From Neurospora tetrasperma FGSC 2508 (Eukaryota; Ascomycota; Sordariomycetes; Sordariales; Sordariaceae), in assembly GCF_000213175.1 (NCBI RefSeq), contig NW_009799100.1:3421762-3485761 (forward strand): a stretch of DNA of 64,000 nucleotides, in the 5' to 3' direction. The notes under the pieces are model-generated. The model was given only the letters and a program-made list of their open reading frames with translations. It did no database searches and was not told the origin of the DNA. Of this stretch, positions 11,371 through 23,081 are shown one piece after another. A program made the position numbers and the translations under genes. Position 1 is the first letter of the stretch. Each line of letters starts with the position of its first letter.

Positions 11371-13918
11371 TTACCACTCAAGCGGCTCCTTCTTCTCCTC
11401 CCCGCGGTTGGTCTTCGGTACTGGGACCGCCTTAGCCACCAACTTGCCACCCTGTCCCTTCCTCTTGAGATACGCGCGTCCATCCAACCAAGGCGTCTGC
11501 TGGCTCATCTTCGCCTCATACTCGGCAATCTTATCCTCCATCTGCATCGTCAGACCGATGTCGTCCAGCCCGTTAACGAGGCAGTGCTTCCTGAACTCCT
11601 CGACCTCGAACTCGCAGAGGGTGTTACCGTCAGCGTCCTTGATTAGCTGGTTGGGCAAATCGATCTCGATCTCGCGGCCGGCCGCGGCCTCGGCGTGCAC
11701 GCGCTCGAGAGCGGCTTGGTCCTTGAGCGGGATGGGCAGCATGCCGTTCTTGAAGGAGTTGTTGAAGAAGATGTCGGCGAAGGAAGGGGCGATGACAGAC
11801 TTGACGCCGAAGTCGTTGAGCGCCCAGGGGGCGTGCTCGCGCGAGGAGCCGCAGCCAAAGTTGGAGCCTGTGCAGACGATGATCTTGGAGGAGCGGTACG
11901 GCTCACGGTTGAGGACAAAGTTGGGGTTCTCGCTGCCGTCAGGGTTGTAACGCATCTCGTAGAAGAGGGCGGAGCCGAGACCGGTGCGCTTGATGGTCTT
12001 GAGGAACTGCTTGGGGATGATGGCGTCCGTGTCGATGTTCGCCTTCTCCATGGGCGCAGCGATGCCCTTGAGGTTGGTGAACTTGGGGAGGCCAGCAGAG
12101 GACTTGGAGACCGAGGTGTTGACTTGGGGAGAGGAGTCCTGGGGCTGGTCGGCGAGCTTGTCCTTCTCGACATCATCCTCCTCAATGCGCTCGTCAATGT
12201 GGGCCTTGGCGGTGGAGGTGGTTTCAGGAATGACAGCGGCCTCAACATGCGGGCTGGACTTGTAGTCAGTGAGCTTGCGCACGTCGGCGAGCTTGCCGAC
12301 GATGGCGGCGGCGGCGGCCATGACGGGGGACATCAAATGAGTGCGGCCCTGGGCACCCTGGCGACCCTCGAAGTTGCGGTTGCTGGTGGAGGCGCAACGC
12401 TCCTTGGGGGAGAGGATGTCGGGGTTCATGCCGAGGCACATGGAGCAACCAGCCTCGCGCCACTCGAAACCGGCCTCCTGGAAGATCTTGTCGAGACCCT
12501 CAGCCTCGGCCTGGTCCTTGACGAGACCGGAACCGGGGACGATGAGGGCGCGCTTGATGTTGGCGGCGATCTTCTTGCCCTTGACGACCTGGGCGGCAGC
12601 GCGGAGATCCTCGATACGAGAGTTGGTGCAGGAGCCGATGAAGACCTTGTCGACCTCAATGTCCTCCATGGGGGTGCCGGGAACGAGGCCCATGTACTCG
12701 ATCATGCGACGGCCAGCAGCCTTCTTGCCCTCGGTAGCGAAGGTCTCGGGGTCGGGGACAACACCGGTGATGGGGACAACGTCCTCGGGGGAGGTACCCC
12801 AGGTAACAGTGGGGATGATATCCTTGCCGTCGATGAAGACATCGATATCGTACTTGGCATCGGGGTCGGAGGCGAGAGACTTCCAGTAGGCGACGGCCTT
12901 GTTCCACTCCTCGGATCCGTAGCGGGGGGCAAGGGGCCTGCCCTTGAGGTACTCGAAGGTGATCTCATCGGGAGCCACCATACCGGCTCTGGCGCCGGCC
13001 TCGATCGACATGTTGCAGATGGACATGCGGGCCTCCATGCTGAGGCTGCGGATGACGGAGCCGCAGAACTCGATGACGGCACCAGTACCGCCGGCAGTAC
13101 CGATCTGACCAATAACGTGGAGGATGACATCCTTGGAACTCACACCGGGCGCAAGCTCACCGTCGACCTGAACCCGCATGTTCTTGCTGCGCTTGGTGAT
13201 AAGGCACTGGGTGGCGAGGACGTGCTCGACCTCGGAGGTGCCGATACCGAAAGCGAGAGCGCCGAAAGCGCCATGGGTAGAAGTATGGGAGTCACCGCAG
13301 ACGACCGTGGTGCCGGGAAGGGTGAAGCCCTGCTCGGGGCCGATGACGTGGACGATACCTTGCCTCTTGTCGCTGAGGCCAAAGTATGTGATGCCGAACT
13401 TCTTGACGTTCTCCTCGAGGGTGACGCACTGCGTCCTCGAATCATCCTCCTTGATGAAGCTGGCGATATCCTTCAGCGCTTTCCTGGAGGTGGTAGGGAC
13501 ATTCTACAGCGGGTCCGCGGGTCAGCTTGCAGTCCCACACATTGATTGCGAAGGGGTAAGGTATCATGGCCGCAAAAACGCTGCATGCGCACCCACGTGA
13601 AAATAGAAAACAGTGCGGTGACATTAAACTTACGTGATCGGTGGTAGCGAGGGTGCAGTCTGGCCTGCGAACTTGGCGTCCGGCGTTCTCGAGGCCCTCA
13701 AAAGCTTGCTATTGACAAGGGGTCAGTACTGGGCACTGGACTGCGAAACCGGAGCTCCCTCAGCAACTGGCGCTCAAACAACTTACAGGAGAGGTGACTT
13801 CGTGGACCAAGTGGCGGTCAATGTAGAGGAGAATGGTACCGTCAAGCTTCTCGTCGACGATATGGGCCTGGAAGACCTTGTCGTAAAGGGTACGGGGGGT
13901 ACTCTCTGCTGACGGCAT
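11371..13918 (-). CDS. leu-2: 3-isopropylmalate dehydratase (alpha-isopropylmalate isomerase)
   Basis: Exons 13787-13918, 13634-13708 and 11371-13503 encode 779 residues, the usual size of the fused fungal enzyme. Introns start GTAAGT in both cases and end ATAG and CTAG. The large-subunit half carries the [4Fe-4S] ligands C361 in FIGSCTNSR and C422 and C425 in CSMCLGMN. The small-subunit (swivel) half follows a linker at about residues 490-530 and includes [17 protein letters not shown]. The enzyme interconverts 2- and 3-isopropylmalate, the second step of leucine synthesis; in Neurospora this locus is named leu-2. Codon use is strongly biased to C and G at third positions, a mark of high expression. 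The plus-strand frame of 616 codons opposite this gene is a by-product of that bias. Confidence 0.96.
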
Positions 13919-15671
13919 TGTGGCGGTTATGTGAAGGTCGGTGGTTCCCTGGCTGGTGAGGTAGCTGGGAATAGTTGGTTGGTTGGTTGGAGAAGGAAAG
14001 GGCGAAGTATATAACGCTGTCACAATCGGGGGACAACAAGAAAGAAGTCTTGGGAAGAAAACCGGCACACAGCAAATAAATAGGTCTGGTGTCGGGACTG
14101 TAGGTTGTTGTATGGATGGGTTGAAAAACCGGCGTGGGGTTGTCTAGCTTCCGGTTCGGCTAGGTCTGGGGGGCTTTGATGTCTCAACCAAATCTCGGAG
14201 GCGGAACCGTATATCGGCGATGCAGTTATCCTTCTCGGCTTTTGAGTTGGCAGCTGTTTCGGTTCTCGATCAACAAGACACAACGATGGCAAGGCTTGAT
14301 AATCCCGGGTATAAAGTAGGGTAAGTGTTGGGATGTAGAAAGATTCCTGGGGAGAAAGTTGGCAAAAGCGGGAAAGGAGGTGAGACTGAGACGGCCGTGG
14401 CAAGAAAGCGAAAGCGGGCAGACACCGGACCTTTTTAAGTTTTGCCCATGTCAAGAGGTTGGGACCGATGACTACGATTGCCCATTCGCAAATATACATC
14501 AATCTAGGTATGTACAAACACCTGGAAATTAAACCAATCTTTCTGTTTCCCTGGCCGCCTGGCGATCCGCTCGTGGCTCGATTTCGTCCAGTGTTGTAGC
14601 AAATCCGCCTGCGATACGAAGCACTGGGCAAGAGACGACAGTGACGACTGACGGCAGGGCTGGGGCGGCCCGCCGATGCTCGGAGGACAGCATCAAGCTC
14701 CGGTTCACGGAATGCGGGGTGGGCTGGGTGGCCACTGGAATTTCTAAAGACATGATGCCCATTGGCCGCGCGCACGATTCCACTTGGCCAGTTCCACCCG
14801 CCCAGGTACGCACTGCCAGACGCTGTGACAACCACGACCGCCGCCATTGGTTCTTCCCGATCTCGGCCTCAACTGCTGCCACGTCGAGACCGGCCCATCC
14901 TGGAGGTTGATCCATGACGCTGCGGCATGCGACGGCTTGGGCGACGGCCACTACGCACGGCTACGGGGCGTTTGCAGTGGAGGCCACACGGGCTTCTTTC
15001 ACGATGAAATCCCCGAACCATGGCCGGTGGAGGGTCCGGAGAAGAGAGCGGTTTGACACTGAAGGCATTCGAACAAGAGAGAATACGCAAGACAATGTTG
15101 CTGTACACTAGATCATCTTATGACCAATGTCCATTGTGCTGAGAGTAATGATATTTCCTCAGCTTGCAGTCTAGGTAAAATCTCCCATCCAATGTTCTGC
15201 CCCTTGCTGTTTGCAAGTATCAGGTCCGGTCTTCGGTACACCTCTCGCCGAGTACCTTGATGTCCCACTTCGTTCCCGCTCCACCATCACCTTTGCATCC
15301 TTGTGATTCATAAGAGAATATTTCCAACACCGCCTTCAACCCTCATTTCAGGTACGGATCCTCCTTGGGCAACTTGATACGTGAGAATATCCATTGTACA
15401 AATAACAAACTCCGAAGCAGCCTGGTGTTCCCTGAACGATGTTTTCGGAGTTTGAGAGACGTAATTAGGCGATACTTGATAGTGATAACAAACACTGAGT
15501 GCTTACTGCAAACAATCTCTTCTTCTTCATCCTTCCCATGTCAACGTGCCCATCGTCTGGAAAGGGAAGCTACAAGTACCACCGCACTCGTACCACACGA
15601 TCCACCCATTCAAACAAAGTCTCCACAGGCGAGAATCCTCAACCATCAAACACAGTCAATCTTGTGATCAC
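13919..15671. other. leu-2 upstream region and 3' flank of the unknown membrane gene
   Basis: This 1.75 kb stretch holds the leu-2 promoter on its left side and the 3' end of the next minus-strand gene on its right. A minus-strand frame at 14020-14847 (275 codons) is rich in Arg, Pro, His and Cys and does not look translated. No repeat or RNA gene was recognised. Confidence 0.45.
14008..14013 (-). promoter_or_regulatory. Possible TATA box of leu-2
   Basis: TATATA lies 90 nt upstream of the leu-2 ATG, a plausible core-promoter distance for a highly expressed fungal gene. This is a motif match only. Confidence 0.4.
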
Positions 15672-18600
15672 TCACAAACCCGCCAGCATTGCCAATCCTC
15701 CGATAATCGCCCTGACCAGACGGCACACAAGAACCGTGCCCCTGATCACCCACACTACAGCCGCGCCCGCAAAAAAGACAAACATCAGCGCAAAGACATA
15801 AACCACCACGTCTCCCAGCGTAGCCTGTCCCCGTGCGTACCTCTTGTGAAGCGGCGAGTCGAGATGAAACACCGGCCGCACAAAGGCCCAGTACCCACAG
15901 ACAAACTGCGCTACAAAGGTTACCACTACTGACACCACGATCCGGACCCCGACCGGCACCTCGAAGGGCGGCCCTCCTGATCCCACTGCCACCATCGACC
16001 TGACAGGGAGTGCCAAGCCTGGGAAAAGCCGATACAGATCGTCACTAGCCGCCGCCCCATCTCCTTGGCACGTCTGGGGTTCACTGACTTTAGACTTCGG
16101 GTCTTGGCTTCTGGAACGACCGTCGTTGTCATCGCCGCCGTGGCCGGCGCTGTCCTTCAGCTTGTGACGCTTGTGACGCTTGTTCCTTTGTTCTGGTAAT
16201 GACGTTATTGGACTTGTTCCCAACTCGACCGCCGTCGCATTTTCGGCCGCACCCGTTGCTTCCCCAGCTTTCATGTCTCCAGTTATGGCCTGTCCCGTGG
16301 TCGATGCCGAGTCCGATCCTGACGCCGATGCCGGGATCCCTTCCGACCCCGTTCTTTGGTTCGCTGGGTGTTGCGTAAAAGCTGCCCGCGCTGCCCCATG
16401 CACCATCGCCTGCATCAAAGTTTTGATATCGACCGAATTCTGGTTCTTCGACGACCAGCTCTTCGACTTCGCCAGACTTGGCCGGCGCGTATAAGTGGAC
16501 GTGAGAGGTGGCCGTCTCTTTCCGTTTCTTGGATCTTGGATGTCCGCCTCCTTCCTCATCGTCTTGCGCATCTCCCAGCCCGGCTGTTCCCGAGGACGAG
16601 GCGTCGACACGCGCCCGGAGGTTTTCGCCTAGTCCTCCGTGCGCATTGTCTCTTGGGTTGACGATATAGTAACGCTGGCTGCTTTTGGCAACTCGTCCTG
16701 GGAAGCACGTGCCAGATCTTCTGCCGCCATCTCTGCAACCCGGTCCGCGGTCAGTGATGCAGTCCAGCTGTGGTGATGATGGAGATCTGGTCTTGCGAGT
16801 TTCGGCGATACGTTCGGTTGCATGCTGGGAGGGGAATCCAGCGGCGTCGAAGAGCCGTTCTTGGGTACGGCGCTCGGCGACAGGGACGATGTCTGGTGTG
16901 ACGACGATACGGTTACGGATTCTGACGTCTCTTGATTCGTCTTGACTGCTTTCTTTCCCGACGTCTTTCTTGCCTTTTGAGGGGCCTTGGCTTCGGGTCC
17001 TTTGGGGCAGATTTCCTTTATGACGGAGGGGAGCTGACGGCGAGGACTGGACTCGCAGCCAGTAATGGTGATGATGGGTGTGCAAGCAGATTGGGGTTGT
17101 GGGATGTGGAGCGCCTGCCCCAACCCACTGATGTCCTGGGCTATGGAACTCGCCCATGCCTTGGCTTCTCTGGTGCTGTCCCGGATACTGCGCTCCAGGC
17201 CACTCAGATCCTCGATCAGCATATTTGCCCATTGGCAGGCTGGGTTCAGGTTCGTGAGGTCCAAATGTGGGTAAGTGACCTCGCCGCTGCTGGGGACGGG
17301 TGCCATAGGGGTTCCTGGCAACATCTTGCGCGAGACTGGGCAGCGATCTGGCACTGGGATCCTGGAGAAGGGCTTCTTTATCCCAGTCGGGCCCGGGACG
17401 GAACCGGTGTCCATCGGACCAGGGCCCAGTCTCCGGGGAATCAGTGGGTGGAAACGTAACCTGAGAGATTTCGTGTTGGACGGGAATGAGGTCGCTGAAG
17501 CGAGGCTTCCTCCTGACGGTACCATAACCGCCATTGTCTCCATCCCTAAAAAAGAATTCGAAGTGTGACTGGTGGTGGCTGACTCCCCCGCCTGAGCAGG
17601 TTCTACACTCTTGTTGCTTGGGCTCTGGCTTTGAACGATTGGACTTAGGTTTGGTGAAGCTGCAGATGACCATTGTTCCGATTCTTTGCTGAGTTTTGAC
17701 GGCTGCCGAGGACCCGTCCGTTTCCCAGTACCACGCCTCTTTTCTTCACCCCGTGGCGATCCCTTGGGGCATGATTGGGGAGAACCGTGACGAAACTCCG
17801 TCATGTCTATGCTCGTTCTGGGCGTGATATTGTCTAACATTCCCGTGTAAGGGTTCGCCCCTGTCACTCCGAGGTAGTCACCGGCTTCTCTTAGAATGCG
17901 GCGCTGGCGCCGGGCTTCTTGCTTTTCCAGGAACAGTGAGCGAGCTCTGTTATAGCCCGGCACGGCCGATGATATAACGTTGTGGGAATCAGCAGTGCCT
18001 ACATGAGGAGCTTGAGACGATGTGGGAAGACAACTGCGGTTTTGGGTTGGCACTGGTTTCCGCGATGGCATGGAAAAGGTAGGGATATTTCCGCTTTTCA
18101 CTCGCCGTTCCCCCATGTTGGCCCAAGTTCCATCGAGTGATGAAATTTGGTTGTCGCCACGATGATGAGTGGCCTTGGGGCCGTCATCCGATCTCGTATT
18201 CAACCTCGATGTGATCTTCCTAACCGGAATAGGGGTTGCTTGGTTGAATTAGCCGTGGTGGTGCTTCTTCAGTCTCTGTGAGATGCTGGATGTTGACGTA
18301 CCTTTAACCCTCGACTTGCCACTGATATTCGAATCTCTTCGAGGAAGTACCACAGGAATATTCCAAGCTTCAGAAACAATTGTATCGGGTGTACTCGGGT
18401 CGTGATGCCGAGTTTCGGCCTCACCAGGATCAGAATCTACACTCTTCTGCCTGGGTGTGGTGAATCTCCGAGCATTGGTGGTACGCGGCTGCATGGCAGT
18501 CGAGGTGTTTCGCTCCCCCGTCAAGATCTCATCAATCGTCGGATGCCCATGATCATGCTCATGATGCCGGAGCGTGAAGCCTTGTTCGGGACAGTTGCTC

Positions 18601-18836
18601 GGCCTCAAACTGTGAAAGAATTCTTTAACCGAGGCAGCGATGTTCTTCCGGCCACGGCTGATAGACGATCCCGAACTTTTCACCGACGCTGCCTTTCTGG
18701 TATGAGTGGGCTGGGCCGGCGACTGGGGACAGGTGGCTGGTTGTCTGTAGATGGGACCTGGCCAGGGCATGGCACCGTCGAGGCCTAATGGCGGTGGTTG
18801 GCATGAGTGTGATACGTGATGGTTGTGGGAAGCCAT
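15672..18836 (-). CDS. Unknown large protein with C-terminal membrane helices; reading frame disturbed
   Basis: I do not recognise the family. The likely start is ATG 18836 (MASHNHHVSHSCQPPPLG). The N-terminal two thirds are Ser/Pro/Arg-rich and disordered, with a better-ordered block, CQWANMLIEDLSGLERSIRD, near 17.2 kb. The C-terminus holds two strong membrane segments near 15.93 and 15.76 kb (RIVVSVVVTFVAQFVCGYW and VVVYVFALMFVFFAGAAVVW). One frame serves 16.9-18.8 kb and the last 0.7 kb, but it has a stop at 18249-18251 and another at 16629-16631. The first may lie in an intron with donor GTACGT near 18299. Between about 16.93 and 16.35 kb the coding-like frame is a different one. I could not find introns that restore one product, so the model is provisional. 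Signalling or anchoring roles would be guesses. Confidence 0.55.
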
Positions 18837-19843
18837 GATCTGCCTGCCCACTGACACCTCTCTGGACGGAGAGATGTACCCAACAGAACTATCTGAGCTC
18901 TGCCAAAAGCCTAGTGGTCTTGCTTTGTATGGGGCATCAGTGAATTCGCGGGCGGGATGTTAGTGAATACTGGGGGGAAGAAGTAAAGATATGATACGGA
19001 TCGTGATGGGGGATGGGAGGGTAAAGAAAACAACATGATTGCGAGTAGTTAAGCAAGTAGACGAGCAAAAATATCACTTGTAAATTGAGTGTTCCATGGC
19101 TCTACATGCACTTGCTTCCATTGGCAAGAACTGGGTCAAACCTGGATGACGAGTGCGAGGGCTCTTTCCTGTTTCGCTGGTTGGTCAGAATTGTCATGAA
19201 CGTCAACAACTCATCACAACCTCAAGGTCTGATGGCTTGGAAACTCAGCAGATCGCACCATCCAACCTACCTACATTTCAGTTGCGTTGATGAAAATGGC
19301 AGGCACTACCCCTAATGAAGTTCAACGGTTATACAAAATGACAAACGATACAGTAATGCCCGAGTACGGATCATGAAGGCATCGAGAAGAATTGATATAA
19401 CAAACTGAATATTAGAAATGGCGTTTCAAAGGTGAAATTACGCATCAGTCGGATATCTGAACATATAAGAAAGTTGACCCGAGGTCTTGAGCCAACAGAC
19501 AAACTAGTACTGGACTGTGAATTGCTGATTGTGCCTTATATATGCAAGCAGAAAAAAACTACTGGGTATATTACACTTCGTCTCCTCTATTTTTCTTCCT
19601 CTTCTCCCCGACACGAACGCTGAAAGGCCCCCTTCAGATGTCTAAAAAGCAACCATCACCATCCAACCACCGCTTCGACACCCAAGCTCCAGCTGGTTCC
19701 AGAGGTCCTGTCGGCCACGTTCATTGGACGAAATCAGAAAGTAAAAATACTAATCGCTATTCATCATTCCTTCATTTCCCTCATTATCATATTCCCCGAT
19801 TCCGCTGGCGTCAAGTAAAATAATTGCGCGTCATGTTTGGAAC
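18837..19843. other. Spacer between the unknown membrane gene and the F-box gene
   Basis: Both neighbours are on the minus strand, so this holds the promoter of one and the 3' end of the other. I see no gene, RNA or repeat; the small plus-strand frames are low in coding bias. Confidence 0.5.
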
Positions 19844-22800
19844 TCAAAGACGGCCACTGAAAACCTCCTTCTTGAAGATCCTCACCCCCCACACATCGTA
19901 GAAGCGCATAGTCCCCAACTGCACCAGGAAGTTGCTCGACGAAGATGTCAACTCGTCATCTCCATGCCACTCGTCGGTACTACTCTCATCATCCCAGGTT
20001 TCCGGGGGAGAAAAGTTCGGGTATTGGGTTGTATTGCTTGATGTTCCATTACTGGCGGTAACCACCGTGGCCTTTGACTTGCCCTTGGCCTCTTTGGCCG
20101 TCATTCTTCTCTTCCTCTCTTCCACCGATTGCGGCTTGTTGAACTTGACATGATCCACGCAGTCGCCATCATTAATGGAAATCCATTCTAGCTTCGTCAA
20201 GGGAAACTGCGAGAGGTTATCGATCAGAAATTTCTTGCCCTCTATCGGTAGAGAGGGACACGGGTCATCGCAACGGAGGATAGGTATGTGAAGAGCGCGA
20301 AGGTTCCCGAGCAAGCGCGCGTTCTGGTTGAAGACATGCTGTTGAGGCACCGAGGTTAGTGAACTGTTCTGATAGATTCGGTCAGTCCTAGGGGCACTTA
20401 CCAAACACCGCATACTCATGTTGCAGGCAAGCTCCTCGACATTCTTGCCACGCTTGCACAATAGCATGATGGTTTTGGTGTTCACATCCCACGCCGCACT
20501 GGCCAAGTTCTTGATCATGAGCCTCCGCAGACTAGCCATGTGCTTTGTGAGGGCCAATCGCCGAATATCGTCAATGGTGGTTTGGGTCTTGGAAGCGAAG
20601 CTCTCGGGCTTGTATTTAGCTTCTCTCTCGAGCAAGAACAGCTCGGTTACCTGATTCAGTTGGGAAACAAATTGCAAGAAAGTTGTCGTGACGTTGTCGG
20701 TGAAGATTTTGCAAAGCGGGAGGGGGTTTTCCTCATTCTGGCTCTTGAAGTAAGCCCAAATTGGTGCTTGTGGCCCAACGTTAAGGAGAGTGATGCGAGT
20801 AAGCATCCGAATATCAATGGCCTTGGAGAAGAACGACGCCTTTGCCGGAATCAGATAGATGCTGAGTGACTCAAGAGGCAATCCACGAGTAGCTCTCGTA
20901 TATTCACTCCGCCGCTGATGCTGGGACTCAGCGGTATCCGAATTGCGAAGACCATAAATTTCCTTTTGCGAATCGGCTACCTCAGCCTCGACCACGTTGA
21001 GTTCGCTCCTAACTAGTTCGATTCCGTTGCTTAGCTTTGTAATCTCTTTCTCGGTTTTAGCGATGCGTTTGCAATCGACAGGCCCATCTTGCTCGCGCAG
21101 TTCTTCGGTTTCCTTGCGAATGTCGTTAGCTCGTGCCTCATTCATCTCAAGTTTCTTGATCAAAGTCTGATAGTTAACCTTTTGTGCTACCAAGTTGGCC
21201 ACGGCCTTCTTGACAGAAGCGGGGTCAAGGCCGCCTGCTACCAACGACGACAGAGTTTGCGAAGGTGATAACTCTAGTACAGTCTCTGTGTCCTCTATTT
21301 TGGGACCTGGGGATCCCGGTTCGAGTTCGAGTTCTCCCTCAGGCTCTTCAATGTTGATGTCTTCCGGGGTGAATTCATCATCTGTTTTCTTGTTTCTGGC
21401 AGGGACAGAAGAATTCATGGGACCAGTTCCCAATTCCGCTGTGCTCGATCCGCCTTTTGCCTCGACCTTGGTCTGAGCAGACTGAGATTCGGAACTCGCA
21501 GACGTAGCGCCAGGCTGCTTTGTCTTTAGCGAAGTGACATAAGTACTGGCGGCAGTTTCGATGATATCAAGAGCCTCGCGTCGTAAGTCATCCTTCTCCA
21601 TCATCAAAAGCTCTGCCGCTTTCATCACATGTTGGATGAATCTTTGGCCAGGATCCGCGTTCACTGCCTCCGCTGATATCTTTTCTTTTGCCTTGACGTC
21701 CTTCTGTGGTTTCTTAACAACAAAGTGCTCGACATCGAAGATGCGCCCCAAAACGGACTCCTGTGTCTTTTTCTCCTCCTGCGCCCGCTGTGCCTTCGCT
21801 CCGGTGCTCTCGACCGCATTACTCGATTGCGGACTCGGGCTCGAGCCAGGAGTGGACCAGACGGATTCCTCCTCATCACTATCGTCCGTAACGACTTCGG
21901 GAGCCGGTGGCTTCCGAGCCTGTGATGCGAGGAGATGTGAAAAAGACAGTTTCAGCTTGGTCAAAGTCCCGGCCGAGTTCCTAACACAGGACTTGATTTC
22001 TGTCACAATATCTAGATTATCGATATCGAGAACGGCGAGGCTCTTGAGGTTTCTGAATCCTGATAAGGTTGGAGGTTCTGTGAGGACCTGAGATCGCTTC
22101 TGCGCTTTTGGTTTGGAGGGGGGCTTGGGAGCGGGAGGCTGATGATGATGATGGGGAGGCTGCTGGGGAAAGGCCTGTAGATGAGGATGTTGTTGAGCGA
22201 AAGCATGTGGATGAGGGGGCTGTGAGTTATGAACAAGATAGACAGGATGAGCGTTTACAAAGTTCGAATTAGCGGTCGTTATCTGTAAGTCAAAGTCCAT
22301 ACCCTGCTGCGGAGGAACCGGGGGCGGATGAGTGCCTTGAGGCATCCAGTGTACCGGCGGCAGGCCGGGAGTACTGGACGGCGGTGGGTGAATAGCATGA
22401 GGGAGCGGAGGCGGCTTTTCATACAAAGAAGGGCCTGCCTGCATGCGTATGTGTACGTGGGCGATGGTTCGGATGTCATGTAGCACGGCGTATACAGGAC
22501 GGCTCAGCTCGACGCGGATATTCCACCTGGTAGAGACACAAAGGTTAGCACAGGCGTTCTGGTAACAGGGTACGTGTAGAACTGGGCATAACAGGATGGG
22601 CGTACTTGAAAGTCTCGAGCTTATTTGCTTTGCGCAGAGCGAGGAGCAGAAGAGTGTTCATAAACTTGCCGCAGCTATTCTGCAACAGGTAGGGCTTATA
22701 AGCGGCTTCCCCCTTGCTACCGGCGCTAAGGGTGTCGAGTGAAAGATCTCTGAGATGTTGCGCATAGTCGTAATTGCTGGTCACGAAGGTATCCAGCCCG

Positions 22801-23081
22801 GCGGCCAGACCATCAATGGGGGAGTCGAATGACGGGTCATCCTCATCCGGGAAAACGATGTGGAACTGGCGATACAGCTGGGAAGCGGCAAGTTCTCGGC
22901 AGTGTTTGGAGACAAGGGCGAGACAGATGAGGTCTGGCTGGCAACAGTGCTTGACGATGTCCTTTTGAATCTCTGACGGCATGCCCAAGAAACTGTGAGG
23001 GTTCACGGTGGGCGACGCATGACTGTTCTCGTGCGAGGCCATGGCTGCTGCTGAATCGGCTGCCAGGTAAGGAAAAGACAT
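19844..23081 (-). CDS. F-box protein with disordered middle and leucine-rich C-terminal part
   Basis: Exon 1 is 22606-23081, then an intron of 79 nt (22527-22605, GTACGC...CCAG), then 20402-22526. A 63-nt intron (20339-20401) has GTAAGT, a perfect CACTAACC branch region and CAACAG, and the last exon is 19844-20338. The spliced protein is about 1031 residues. Residues near 30-75 match an F-box (FLGMPSEIQKDIVKHC then ALVSKHCRELAASQLYR). A Pro/His-rich stretch, an acidic region and a coiled coil with heptad-like Glu/Lys follow. The C-terminal 350 residues have spaced Leu/Ile segments such as ASLRRLMIKNLASAAWD and LRALHIPILRCDD, resembling degenerate leucine-rich repeats. F-box proteins bring substrates to SCF ubiquitin ligases; the substrate here is unknown. 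The 63-nt intron keeps the frame open if retained. Confidence 0.8.

Noticed and set aside
11695-13545. 616-codon plus-strand frame opposite leu-2
   Set aside because: It is antisense to a firmly identified enzyme and its Gly/Leu/Val/Asp-rich translation is what strong third-position C bias creates on the complementary strand.
14151-14160. Possible Leu3-type site CCGGTTCGGC upstream of leu-2
   Set aside because: It differs from CCGGNNCCGG at two defining positions, so the match is too weak to claim.
14020-14847. 275-codon minus-strand frame upstream of leu-2
   Set aside because: It is rich in Arg, Pro, His and Cys, has no motif, and covers the likely leu-2 promoter.
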